A DNA stretch of 64,000 nucleotides from an uncultured Bacteroidales bacterium. GTDB taxonomy: Bacteria; Bacteroidota; Bacteroidia; Bacteroidales; Bacteroidaceae. Below are positions 10,031 to 18,861 of this stretch, piece after piece (within the stretch, counting starts at the first letter, position 1; every line of letters begins with the position of its first letter). The stretch covers positions 62,001-126,000 of the forward strand of contig CADCIP010000012.1 in NCBI GenBank assembly GCA_902801485.1. The letters run 5' to 3'. The position numbers and the translations under genes were made by a program. The notes under the pieces are model-generated. The model was not told the origin of the DNA. It made no database searches and worked only from the letters and a program-made list of their open reading frames with translations.

Positions 10031-12025
10031 TTATTTCAGACCACGACCTTTCAGGAAGGCTGTGTTGTCAGGCTGTCTGCCGGTAAACTGTTCGTATAAC
10101 ACCATAGGTTCTTCCGAACCGCCCCTTTCCAGGAAGGTCTGCTTGAACTTGTTGGCCAGTTCCTTATTCCACACATTGCCAGAAGCTTCAAAGACAGAGA
10201 AGGCATCCTTATCCAGAACTTCGGCCCACAGATAACCGTAGTAACCCGCACTGTAACCACTGGAGAAGATATGATTAAAGTAGGTGGTACGATAGCGTGG
10301 TCCTATCTCGGGAATAAGTCCCATCTGCTGACAAACCTGCTTTTCAAAAGCATCAATGTCTATGCCTTCAATACTTTCCAATTCGTGCCACTTCATATCT
10401 AAGATAGAAGCGGCACAGAGCTCTGTGGTCATGAAACCCTGATTGAATTTCAGCGAGTTATTAATCTTCTCCACCAGCTCGGCAGGAATCACTTCGCCTT
10501 TCTCATTTATGGCATACTCGGCCAAGAGTTCTGGCTGGAAGGCCCAGTTCTCGTTGAATTGCGAAAAAGTTTCCACAAAGTCGCGTGTAACATTGGTGCC
10601 GCTGACAGATGGGTAGTTGCACTGGGTTAGCAGTCCGTGCAAGGCATGGCCGAATTCATGAAAGACGGTTTGAACCTCGTCTATGGTAAGATAATCCTCC
10701 AGATTAGCTACATTAACTATAATTGGACGAACCACATTACCATTGGCATCTGTGTATTGTTCGCGAATATTGTTCATCCAGGCACCGCCTCGTTTACTGG
10801 ATCGGGGCAGATAGTCGGTAGTGAAGATACCCAGCAAATTGCCGTCAGCATCTGTTACCTTATAGGTGGTAACAACCTTAGGGTTATAGGAAGGCACATC
10901 CTTCAACTCCTCCATCTTCACACCGTAAAGTTTGTCGGCAGCAATAAAGATACCCTTCACCACATTCTCCAACTTAAAGTAAGGCTTGGTAAGTTCCTCG
11001 TCCAAGTCGTACTTCTGCTTACGAACTTTCTCTGCATAATACCACCAGTCCCAGGGCTCTATTTTGCTGCCTGCAGGAAGTTTTCCAGCAGCTATGTCTT
11101 CGTTCATCAGTTGCTGCATGTCGTAAACCTCTTCTTTAGCCTTTGCTACGGCAGCAGTCATGATATTAGAAAGGAATGCATCCACGGTTTCCGTATCGTG
11201 CGCCATCTTCGGCTCCAGGATGTAAGCGGCAGGATTTTTATAGCCCATTATTTTCGCCTTCTCGATACGAAGGCGCATAATGTCGAGTACAAGCTGGCGG
11301 TTATCAAATTCGTTGCCGTTATGTCCGCGCATGGTATAAGCCTCCAGCATCTGCCGACGGAGTTCACGGCTTTCCGTTGTAGTCATGGCATTTGGATAGT
11401 CAGAGATGGCAACACCGAACATATCTCTGAAAGAATTGTTCTCAGAAAGGATATTGTTACCAAGTTTCTGCGTCTTGGAAGCCATTTCCGTATTTATTTC
11501 TCGCAGGCGGGCCTGTTTGTCTTCAGGCAAACCGATACCATTACGTTCAAAAGCCTCAAAGGTTTTCTTCAGCACCATCTGCTGCTCGCGGGTAAGCATA
11601 CTCTGGTCGGCCTTGTAAAGTTTGGCTATGCGTTCATAAAGTCCTTTATTGAAAGATATATTGTCTTTGTGTTCTGTTAGCACCGGGATGGCCTTTTCCA
11701 TAACAGAGTCCAGTTCGTCTGTACGGTCGGTCTCGCAGATGTTGTACAGTACACCAGTTACCTTATTCAGAATATCTCCAGAGAGTTCAAGCGGAAGAAT
11801 GGTATTCTCAAAAGTTGGCTCTTCCTGATTGGCCACAATTGCTTCAATCTCTTTGTTCTGTTGTTCTATACCAGCTTCGATGGCGGGAATAAAGTCTTCT
11901 GTATGAATCTCTCCGAAAGGAGGAATGCCATAAGGAGTGTCCCACTCTTCAAGGAATGGGTTTTGCCGGTTTGTGCAAGCCAGTAACGACATTGCTGCTG
12001 TCATGCCAAGGATAATCTTTTTCAT
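10031..12025 (-). CDS. dcp: M3-family peptidyl-dipeptidase (Dcp-like) lipoprotein
   Basis: 664 residues. M3 (thimet oligopeptidase-type) zinc peptidase; Dcp enzymes remove C-terminal dipeptides from short peptides. The zinc motif HEFGH is at residues 456-460 in the context VFHEFGHALHGLL. The N-terminus is a lipoprotein signal: a hydrophobic stretch ending in SLLAC, with Cys17 as the likely lipidated residue, so the enzyme is probably tethered in the envelope rather than cytoplasmic as in E. coli. Length is normal for the family. It has its own promoter at 12064-12094, back to back with that of the LRR gene. It could finish peptides released by the secreted peptidases nearby; that link is inference. 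Confidence 0.92.
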   Translation of the reverse strand: MKKIILGMTAAMSLLACTNRQNPFLEEWDTPYGIPPFGEIHTEDFIPAIEAGIEQQNKEIEAIVANQEEPTFENTILPLELSGDILNKVTGVLYNICETDRTDELDSVMEKAIPVLTEHKDNISFNKGLYERIAKLYKADQSMLTREQQMVLKKTFEAFERNGIGLPEDKQARLREINTEMASKTQKLGNNILSENNSFRDMFGVAISDYPNAMTTTESRELRRQMLEAYTMRGHNGNEFDNRQLVLDIMRLRIEKAKIMGYKNPAAYILEPKMAHDTETVDAFLSNIMTAAVAKAKEEVYDMQQLMNEDIAAGKLPAGSKIEPWDWWYYAEKVRKQKYDLDEELTKPYFKLENVVKGIFIAADKLYGVKMEELKDVPSYNPKVVTTYKVTDADGNLLGIFTTDYLPRSSKRGGAWMNNIREQYTDANGNVVRPIIVNVANLEDYLTIDEVQTVFHEFGHALHGLLTQCNYPSVSGTNVTRDFVETFSQFNENWAFQPELLAEYAINEKGEVIPAELVEKINNSLKFNQGFMTTELCAASILDMKWHELESIEGIDIDAFEKQVCQQMGLIPEIGPRYRTTYFNHIFSSGYSAGYYGYLWAEVLDKDAFSVFEASGNVWNKELANKFKQTFLERGGSEEPMVLYEQFTGRQPDNTAFLKGRGLK

Positions 12026-12063
12026 GTTAATATTTTTTTCAATATTTGTTTTTTTTGCGGTTG

Positions 12064-12094
12064 TAAAATTACAATTAAGTAAGAGAATTACAAA
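12064..12094 (-). promoter_or_regulatory. Promoter of the Dcp-like gene
   Basis: On the minus strand: TTTG at 12094-12091, a 19-base spacer, then TAATTTTA at 12071-12064 (last G of the consensus replaced by A). The spacer contains CTTACTTAATTG, a variant of the conserved spacer seen at five other promoters in the window. The predicted leader is about 30-35 bases. Confidence 0.55.
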
Positions 12095-12110
12095 AAGAAA
12101 ATGATTTTTC

Positions 12111-12141
12111 TTTGTTTGAAAAGAATAATTTTCTATTTTTG
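12111..12141 (+). promoter_or_regulatory. Promoter of the frameshifted LRR gene
   Basis: TTTG at 12111-12114, 19-base spacer, TATTTTTG at 12134-12141. It lies about 55 bases before the ATG at 12197, so the gene's control region is intact although its frame is broken. Confidence 0.6.
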
Positions 12142-12196
12142 TGCCGTAATAGGCTACATTTTGAATGTAATAACAAACTAAAAATATTAAACTAAA

Positions 12197-13713
12197 ATGA
12201 AACGAAATTACTTTGTTTTTTGTTTACTTGCCTTATTTGGCAGCCTGAACATGCAGGCTTACGACTTTGAAGTCGATGGTATCCTGCTTCTGCCTCAGCC
12301 AAGGTAGCTGTAGCTGCCGGAGAAGAATTGTACGAGGGCAGTGTTGCTATTCCCGCAACCGTTAACATTGACGGTAAAGCATACAGTGTTACTGCTATTG
12401 GCGAGAAGGCTTTCTATTATTGCAAGGGCCTCACATCCATTACCATTCCCGAGAGTGTAAAGGAAATCGGCAGCAATGCCTTCAGAAACTGTGCCGGTCT
12501 TAGCACACTTACTCTTCCCGCAGGAGTAACAAGCATCGGCTATTCTGCTTTCTTCGGTTGCAGCGGCCTTACGTCTTTCACCATTCCTGCAGGTGTAACC
12601 ACCATCGAACCTTACACGTTCTTTGGTTGCAAGCGCATACCCTCAATTAATCTTAACGGTATCACCAAGATTGGCGGTTCTGCTTTTGCCAGTTGCGTTG
12701 CATTAGATAATGTCACCCTCCCCGAAGCACTGACCGAGATTGGGAGTTATCTTTTCCAAGGCTGCACTGGCTTGAAGACTATAAGCATCCCCGCAAATGT
12801 TAAGAATATTGGTGATGCAGCTTTTCAGGATTGTACGGGACTGACATCTGTAACAATTCCCGAAGGTGTTGTTCAGATTGGTCGTGCCACTTTCGAGGAC
12901 TGTACAGGATTAACAGCCCTGAATCTTCCCAGCACAGTAAAGTCAATTTCTTATTCTACCTTCTGGAATTGCAATAATTTGGCATCTATTGCTGTTGCCG
13001 ATGGCAACCCCGTGTATGATTCACGTAACAATTGCAATGCCATTATCGAAACATATACCGTTGATGCCAAGACAGGAAAACAAGCCCTTAAGTTGATTGT
13101 AGGATGCAAGAACACAGTTATCCCCGACGGTGTAGAGGAAATTGGCAGCTATGCATTTTTGAAATGTACAGGTCTGTCAACGCTGGATATTCCTGCCAGC
13201 GTAAGCAGTCTCGGTACAGCTGCCTTCATGGGCAGTGGCCTGACAACTATCAATGTTCCCGAGTCTATTACAATTATCGACGAAGATTGCTTTGCAGCTT
13301 GCGAGAATCTGGCTTCTGTTACACTGTCTTCAAAAGTAACAAAAATCGAAGATGGTGCATTCGCCAGTTGCCCCAACCTGAAAGCCTTCTACTGCAATGC
13401 CGAGAAATGCCCTACAGCAACAGCTGATGCTTTCTTTGATACTCCTGTAGAGACTGCAACACTTTACGTTCCCAATTCTTCTGTCGGAACCTACACTTTA
13501 ACTGCACCCTGGAGCCTCTTTGGTACAATTAGCAGCGAAGGCAACTTGGTAGCCCCAGAGAAGGATTCAGCGACAGCCATCGCAGCACTTCAGGGAGCCG
13601 GCAAGGTACAGCAGGTTTACAACCTGAGCGGCCAGCAGTCATCCAGAATCCAACGCGGCATTAATGTTATCCGCATGAACGACGGTACAACACGTAAGGT
13701 GCTTGTAAAGTAA
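12197..13713 (+). pseudogene. BspA-type LRR surface protein, frameshifted after the signal peptide
   Basis: An ATG at 12197 opens a normal signal peptide (MKRNYFVFCLLALFG, then a cleavage region before YDFEVDGI) that reaches TAG at 12305. The rest of the protein is in another frame, open from about 12271 to 13713 (first listed start codon TTG 12328): eight or more LRR_5 repeats of the type IGxxAFxxCxxLxxxxIPxxV, then a C-terminal tag (VYNLSGQQ... RKVLVK). A net loss of one base (3n+1), near 12280, would explain the shift. Without repair the LRR part has no export signal. The promoter and the 1.4 kb body are otherwise intact, so this is a recent mutation, a switchable site or a sequencing error. 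The stop is 4 bases before the xseA start. Confidence 0.8.
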
Positions 13714-13717
13714 GTAC

Positions 13718-14956
13718 TTGACACTATTCGAACTGAATCATATTGTACGCTCAGTACTGGAAAACTCCTTGGACGAGAAGTACTGGGTTGAAGGAGAGTT
13801 CGCCGATGCCTCTGTAGGCTTCGGCGGACATTTCTATGGTGAGATGATTCAGAAAGACGAGGCCGGCCGCAACATAGTTGCAAGGGCTCGCATCACCTGC
13901 TGGGCCCGCAACTACAACATCATCAGCCTGCGTTTCCAGAAAGAGACTGGCGAGACACTCCGTCGTAGCCTTCACGTTAAATTGCTGGTAAAGGTAACCT
14001 TTCACGAACAGTACGGCTATGCCCTGAATATCCTTGATGTTGACAGCTCCTTTACATTGGGCGATATGGCCAAGCGCCGTAAGGAAATCCTGAACCGGTT
14101 ACAACAGGACGGCATCATCAATGACAACAAGGAGCTACCCCTGCCGCAACTGTTAAAGCACATAGCCGTGGTATCTTCTGCAGGTGCAGCCGGCTATGGC
14201 GATTTCTGCAACCAGTTAGAACATAACGAATACGGCCTTTTCTTCCACCATCACCTTTTCCCCGCCGTTATGCAGGGAACTAATGTCGAAGACAGCATAA
14301 TGACCGCTCTGGCTGCCATAGCCGACGAAGCCGACTGTTGGGACTGCGTTGTTATTATTCGAGGCGGCGGTGCCACGGGCGACCTTTCCGACTTCGATTC
14401 CTATCCTCTTGCCGCCGCTGTTGCCCAAATGCCCATACCCGTTATTGTCGGTATAGGACATGAGCGCGACGAGACCGTCCTCGATTTCGTTGCCCACACC
14501 CGTGTTAAAACCCCAACTGCTGCAGCAGCCTTCCTTATAGATAATGGAGCACAGCAACTGGCCCGTCTCGATGATATCCAGAACAGCATTATGCAAGGCG
14601 TTTCCCTACTGTGCGAACGTCAGCAGCGACGGATAGAACAACTTACCGTTCAGCTCACTTCGGCACCGCGTCAGCGCCTGCTCACCGAGAAGCATCAAAT
14701 ACAGATGTTACAGAGCCGCTTTATGCAGTCAGTCAGATTCATGTTCCAGAACGCAAAACTCAAGTTAGAGAATCTTCAAGCCCGTTACATCGCCCTCGAC
14801 CCTGCCCTTCAGCTCAAGCGAGGCTATTCCCTCACTTATACGGCAGACGGCAGACTCCTGCGTTCCTCTTCGGATATGCATCCCGGTGACCAAATTATCA
14901 CCCGCCTCGCCGACGGCACCTTCAAGTCAAAGGTAGAAGGTGTATCTGATACATAA
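13718..14956 (+). CDS. xseA: Exodeoxyribonuclease VII large subunit
   Basis: 412 residues. The large subunit of ExoVII, which with XseB degrades single-stranded DNA to short oligonucleotides. Visible are the N-terminal OB-fold region (VEGEFADAS... CWARN), the catalytic-domain block VIIRGGGATGDLSDFDSYPLA, and GIGHERDETVLDFVAHTRVKTPTAAA. The start is TTG: no ATG precedes the conserved N-terminus, and an in-frame stop lies at 13706. It begins 4 bases after the LRR gene stop, so it may be translated from the LRR transcript. Its partner xseB is at 16645, separated by a GH20 gene; usually the two are adjacent. The C-terminus is slightly short but ends in the normal LKRGYSLTY region. Confidence 0.93.
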   Translation: MTLFELNHIVRSVLENSLDEKYWVEGEFADASVGFGGHFYGEMIQKDEAGRNIVARARITCWARNYNIISLRFQKETGETLRRSLHVKLLVKVTFHEQYGYALNILDVDSSFTLGDMAKRRKEILNRLQQDGIINDNKELPLPQLLKHIAVVSSAGAAGYGDFCNQLEHNEYGLFFHHHLFPAVMQGTNVEDSIMTALAAIADEADCWDCVVIIRGGGATGDLSDFDSYPLAAAVAQMPIPVIVGIGHERDETVLDFVAHTRVKTPTAAAAFLIDNGAQQLARLDDIQNSIMQGVSLLCERQQRRIEQLTVQLTSAPRQRLLTEKHQIQMLQSRFMQSVRFMFQNAKLKLENLQARYIALDPALQLKRGYSLTYTADGRLLRSSSDMHPGDQIITRLADGTFKSKVEGVSDT

Positions 14957-14968
14957 AATATTAAAACG

Positions 14969-16501
14969 ATGATAAGGATTCTTTTAGCACTTGCACTTGT
15001 CCATGGGGCGATGTGCGCTCAGGCACAGACCCAACCAACAAATTTAATTCCGAATCCTGTAGCGTATTCCGCTCGCCCGGGAAGCGTTTGTCGGGACAAG
15101 ATAGCCGATTTGCACCAGAAGGTTCGCATTTCAGAAAAGGTACTCCTCCGCCATTTGGAAGGTCAGAAACTGACCGATTGGCAACTGAAGTCAGCTTATT
15201 GGCTGGAGGTTGGGAAGAAAGGCGTGAAAATAGAGGCAGCCGATGAGGAAGGCGTGTTTTATGCCCGTCAGACGCTCAAGATGATGGCATCCTTAGACAG
15301 TACGGTAACCTGCTGCACCATCCTTGACTGGCCGCGCCTGAGGTATCGGGGCGTGATGCTGGACGAGAGTCGCCATTTCCAAGGCAAGAACTTTGTGATG
15401 AAGCAATTGGAGATGATGGCCCTACTCAAGATGAACCGCTTCCATTTCCATTTGGTGGACAATCCGGGTTGGCGTTTGCAAATAGATGCTTATCCAAGAC
15501 TTACACAATTTACAGCCTGGCGTCCTCAGGCCTATTTCTGGGATTGGGAAAAGAACGAGATAGGCGGGCCTTTCGTGGAAGAGGGAACACCCGAGGCCTA
15601 CGGCGGTTACTATACCAAGCAGGATATTGCCGAGATTCTCTCGTTTGCCGGTGAGAGGCATATCGAGGTGATTCCCGAAATAGAGATGCCTGGACATAAC
15701 TACGAGACCCGTGCAGCTTATCCCGAGTTGGCTTGCAGCCTGCCCAATGGCGGTAAAGACCCTTGGGAGCTTTGCCCCGGAAAGGAAAGCACCTTTGAGT
15801 TTCTGGAAAAGGTGCTGCTGGAGGTTTTTGATATGTTTCCCTCTCAGTACATCCATATTGGCGGTGACGAGGCCCGCAAAAACAACTGGAAGCTCTGCCC
15901 CGACTGTCAGGCACGGATGAAGGCCGAGGGACTGAAGAAAGTGGAAGAGCTTCAGAGCTATATGATCAGGCGGATGGAGCGTTTTGCCCACGAGCACGGC
16001 AAGCGTATCATCGGCTGGGACGAAATCCTGCAGGGAGGACTGGCTCCGGATGCCACAGTAATGTCCTGGCATGGCATTGAGGGCGGTCTGCAGGCTGTCA
16101 GAGAAGGACATGATGTGATTTTCACACCCACACATTACTATTATCTGGACTACCACCAAGACCCTGCTCAGTTCCGCCCTGTGGGCCGTCATGTGCCATT
16201 GGAGAAGGTCTATTCCTTCGAACCGATAGTAGAAGGCATTTCCAAGGCAGATGTCCATCATGTCTTGGGCGTTCAGGGCAACTTGTGGACAGAGCATGTT
16301 CAGGATCCCTGGCATGCCGAGATGATGCTCTATCCCCGCGTTTTCGCTATTGCAGAAACGGGGTGGAGTCCGGCAGAAAAAAAGGACTGGCCAAACTTCG
16401 AGCGAAGAGCATCAGTCTTGTCAGCTGTCGCTCGCAAATGGGGATATACCGTGTACCCTCCAATCCCTCAGTGCAGTTTAACTTCAAATTGTCAAGAGTA
16501 G
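14969..16501 (+). CDS. Beta-N-acetylhexosaminidase, glycoside hydrolase family 20
   Basis: 510 residues, with a signal peptide ending near AQAQT (about residue 21). An N-terminal alpha/beta domain (GH20b type) precedes the catalytic barrel. The Asp-Glu pair of the substrate-assisted mechanism is D300-E301 in HIGGDEARKNNW; MLDESRHFQG and IEMPGHNYETRAAYP are other family blocks. It removes terminal GlcNAc or GalNAc from glycans such as mucin O-glycans or N-glycans. No lipobox, so probably periplasmic. It starts 12 bases after xseA, so co-transcription is likely although the functions are unrelated. With GH35 and M60 nearby, glycoprotein degradation is a reasonable inference. Confidence 0.93.
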   Translation: MIRILLALALVHGAMCAQAQTQPTNLIPNPVAYSARPGSVCRDKIADLHQKVRISEKVLLRHLEGQKLTDWQLKSAYWLEVGKKGVKIEAADEEGVFYARQTLKMMASLDSTVTCCTILDWPRLRYRGVMLDESRHFQGKNFVMKQLEMMALLKMNRFHFHLVDNPGWRLQIDAYPRLTQFTAWRPQAYFWDWEKNEIGGPFVEEGTPEAYGGYYTKQDIAEILSFAGERHIEVIPEIEMPGHNYETRAAYPELACSLPNGGKDPWELCPGKESTFEFLEKVLLEVFDMFPSQYIHIGGDEARKNNWKLCPDCQARMKAEGLKKVEELQSYMIRRMERFAHEHGKRIIGWDEILQGGLAPDATVMSWHGIEGGLQAVREGHDVIFTPTHYYYLDYHQDPAQFRPVGRHVPLEKVYSFEPIVEGISKADVHHVLGVQGNLWTEHVQDPWHAEMMLYPRVFAIAETGWSPAEKKDWPNFERRASVLSAVARKWGYTVYPPIPQCSLTSNCQE

Positions 16502-16616
16502 GTGACAAGGGCCTGCTACCTCTTACACCTTAGCTTTTTTATGCAAAACGACAGACTATTGGACAAAACATGGTACAATTGAGAGGCTTTTTATTTCCGG
16601 ATACAGGAAAAACAGC

Positions 16617-16624
16617 TATCTTTG
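16617..16624 (+). promoter_or_regulatory. -7 box for xseB
   Basis: TATCTTTG, 21 bases before the xseB ATG. No well-spaced TTTG upstream. It suggests xseB has its own short-leader transcript instead of depending on xseA. Confidence 0.45.
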
Positions 16625-16644
16625 TACTCCGAAATAATATAATT

Positions 16645-16836
16645 ATGGAAGAAAAGGAGTTGACATACGAGGCTGCTATGAATCGGTTGGAAAAGCTGGC
16701 CAGAGAAATGGAAAACGGAGATATTGCCATCGACCAGGTTGCAGCGAAACTGAAGGAGGCGCAGCAATTACTGCAGTTCTGTAAAGACAAGCTTACTAAG
16801 GCCGACGAGGAGGTGCAAAAACTGCTGGAAGAGTAG
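16645..16836 (+). CDS. xseB: Exodeoxyribonuclease VII small subunit
   Basis: 63 residues beginning MEEKELTYEAAMNRLEKLARE, the usual XseB N-terminus, followed by a helical region (MENGDIAIDQ, then KLKEAQQLLQFCKDKL) and an acidic end. It is the small helical subunit that binds XseA to form active ExoVII. The open frame extends upstream to 16570, but the family start and the promoter box at 16617-16624 both point to the ATG at 16645. The length is normal for the family (60-80 residues). Separated from xseA by about 1.7 kb holding the GH20 gene. Confidence 0.9.
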   Translation: MEEKELTYEAAMNRLEKLAREMENGDIAIDQVAAKLKEAQQLLQFCKDKLTKADEEVQKLLEE

Positions 16837-16908
16837 AAATGTAGGACAAAATCCAACAGGATGAAAAATTTGTGCCGCAAATTGTTCGTCTTTTAGGAAG
16901 TTTTTCCG

Positions 16909-16916
16909 TATTTTTG
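16909..16916 (+). promoter_or_regulatory. -7 box for ilvE
   Basis: TATTTTTG, 32 bases before the ilvE ATG. A -33 TTG is present but with an over-long spacer (about 24), so only the -7 part is supported. Confidence 0.4.
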
Positions 16917-16947
16917 CAACTTAGAAACTTTTTTAAGGTAAGTAAAG

Positions 16948-17970
16948 ATGAAAGAAATTGACTGGAGTAATTTGTCATTCGGTTACATGAAGACAGATTA
17001 TAATGTACGTTGCTATTATCGCAATGGAGCTTGGGGCGAGATAGAAACCAGCAGTGAGGAGACAATACCCCTGCACATGGCTGCTACTTGTCTGCATTAT
17101 GGCCAGGAGGCTTTTGAAGGCCTGAAAGCTTACCGTTGCCCTGACGGTAAGGTGCGTGTGTTCCGTGCCGACGAGAATGCAGCCCGTCTGCAGAGCACTT
17201 GCCGCGGCATCCTGATGCCCGAGCTCCCCACAGAGAAGTTTATTGAGATGGTAGAAAAGGTAGTACGCCTAAACGAGCGCTTCATCCCTCCATACGAGAG
17301 CGGTGCTACCTTATATATACGTCCGCTGCTGATTGGTACCAGCGCCCAGGTGGGTGTGCATCCCGCATCGGAGTATCTGTTCCTTATCTTTGTTACGCCC
17401 GTAGGTCCATACTTCAAGGGGGGATTTGCTACAAATCCTTATGTGATTATCCGTGAGTACGACCGTAGTGCTCCACTTGGTACAGGTATATATAAGGTGG
17501 GCGGCAACTATGCCGCCAGCCTCAGAGCCAACAAGATGGCACACGATCTGGGCTATAGCTGTGAGTTCTACCTGGATGCCAAGGAGAAGAAGTACATCGA
17601 TGAGTGCGGGGCCGCCAACTTCTTTGGTATCAAGGATAACACCTACGTTACTCCCAAGAGTACCAGTATTCTGCCCAGTATCACCAACAAGAGCCTGATG
17701 CAGCTGGCTATGGACATGGGGCTGAAGGTGGAACGCCGCCAGATTCCCGAAGAGGAACTGGCAACTTTCGAAGAGGCTGGCGCTTGTGGAACGGCTGCCG
17801 TTATCAGTCCCATCGAACGTATCGATGACCTGGAGAACAAGAAGAGCTACATCATCAGCAAGAATGGTGAGCCAGGTCCAATCAGTACCAGACTTTACAA
17901 CAAATTACGCAACATCCAATATGGCATAGAGCCGGATGTTCACGGTTGGACAAGAGTTGTAATTGAATAA
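16948..17970 (+). CDS. ilvE: Branched-chain amino acid aminotransferase
   Basis: 340 residues. A PLP enzyme of fold type IV that transfers the amino group between glutamate and leucine, isoleucine or valine: the last step of their synthesis and first of their breakdown. The Schiff-base lysine is K183 in GIYKVGGNYAAS. HYGQEAFEGLKAYR, ECGAANFFGI and GTAAVISPIERI are typical of the longer (class II) BCAT group. Single gene with its own promoter box, ending at a strong bidirectional terminator at 17991. No leader peptide or attenuator was seen. Confidence 0.96.
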   Translation: MKEIDWSNLSFGYMKTDYNVRCYYRNGAWGEIETSSEETIPLHMAATCLHYGQEAFEGLKAYRCPDGKVRVFRADENAARLQSTCRGILMPELPTEKFIEMVEKVVRLNERFIPPYESGATLYIRPLLIGTSAQVGVHPASEYLFLIFVTPVGPYFKGGFATNPYVIIREYDRSAPLGTGIYKVGGNYAASLRANKMAHDLGYSCEFYLDAKEKKYIDECGAANFFGIKDNTYVTPKSTSILPSITNKSLMQLAMDMGLKVERRQIPEEELATFEEAGACGTAAVISPIERIDDLENKKSYIISKNGEPGPISTRLYNKLRNIQYGIEPDVHGWTRVVIE

Positions 17971-17990
17971 AAACAGAAGAAAAACAAAGA

Positions 17991-18024
17991 AAAGAGTAAG
18001 GTTGAACGCCTTACTCTTTTTTCT
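17991..18024. terminator. Bidirectional terminator between ilvE and the GH16 gene
   Basis: Perfect 11-bp stem AAAGAGTAAGG / CCTTACTCTTT with loop TTGAACG, T-run after it on the plus strand and an A-rich run before it that gives a U tract on the minus strand. The last codons of the GH16 gene (stop at 18011) lie within the stem. Confidence 0.85.
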
Positions 18025-18856
18025 TCTGCCATACTCTTACATAATCCACTTCCATAGTGACGGGCAGTGCCGTCTCATCCACTCCCTTGTAACCACCCCA
18101 GTCGCCTCCCCAGGCAATATTCAGGATGGGATAGAAGGCTTTGTCGAAGGGCCAGGTATCGTTGTCGTTTTTTCCATCGTTCTCGAAGTATAGCTGTTCC
18201 TTACCGTCAACATAGGTCCGAATATAGTCTGCTGTCCACTCCAAGGCATATACATGGAATCCGTCTTCGGCTCCTTCGCAGAACATCTCGTGTGTCTTCT
18301 GCGTTTTGTTGGGGTGGTTGTATGCCTGGCAATGGATGCTACTGGAAACTCTGTTGGCATCCACGCCTACCTCCTCCATAATATCTATCTCGCCGCATGA
18401 GGGCCATCTGTCTTTACTTACGGGCATCATCCACCAGGCAGGCCAAGTGCCTTTTCCGCGGGGCAAATTTATGCTGGCCTCGATATATCCGTACTTGAAA
18501 CCTACACTTCTGTTACCATACATGCGACCACTGTATATTATATCACCCTCCCTGAAGCAATGAATCTTCAAGGTCCCGTTGCTGCATTCTGCCACCTTGT
18601 TGCCCTTCGGCGACTGACCGGCCACATAGGTCTGCAACTCGTGGTTCACCCAACCGGCCTTGGCTTCCTGATAGGTCCATTTGGCTTCATCGATAACAGA
18701 TGCGTTGAACTCGTCGGACCACACCAACGTGTACCCTTTTAACGGACTTTTCATCTTTCTGGGATGGCTGGTATCTACTTGGGCATGAATGCTTAGTAAC
18801 TGCACATTGAATAAGAATATACAGAGGATAAAGGGTAAAAGGACAGAATGTTTCAT
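18011..18856 (-). CDS. Secreted glycoside hydrolase family 16 (beta-glucanase-like)
   Basis: 281 residues: signal peptide of about 26 residues, then a single GH16 jelly-roll. The catalytic motif is EIDIME at 156-161 (E156 nucleophile, D158, E161 acid/base), with upstream VWSDEFN and WPAWWMMP as substrate-cleft blocks. GH16 enzymes cut internal beta-1,3 or beta-1,3/1,4 links in laminarin, lichenan or similar glucans; which one cannot be decided here. No carbohydrate-binding module and no C-terminal tag. It is the last gene of a four-gene minus-strand operon, 5 bases after mrp. Its presence with trmB and mrp is functionally odd and probably reflects chance arrangement. Confidence 0.92.
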   Translation of the reverse strand: MKHSVLLPFILCIFLFNVQLLSIHAQVDTSHPRKMKSPLKGYTLVWSDEFNASVIDEAKWTYQEAKAGWVNHELQTYVAGQSPKGNKVAECSNGTLKIHCFREGDIIYSGRMYGNRSVGFKYGYIEASINLPRGKGTWPAWWMMPVSKDRWPSCGEIDIMEEVGVDANRVSSSIHCQAYNHPNKTQKTHEMFCEGAEDGFHVYALEWTADYIRTYVDGKEQLYFENDGKNDNDTWPFDKAFYPILNIAWGGDWGGYKGVDETALPVTMEVDYVRVWQKKKE

Positions 18857-18861
18857 ATAGG

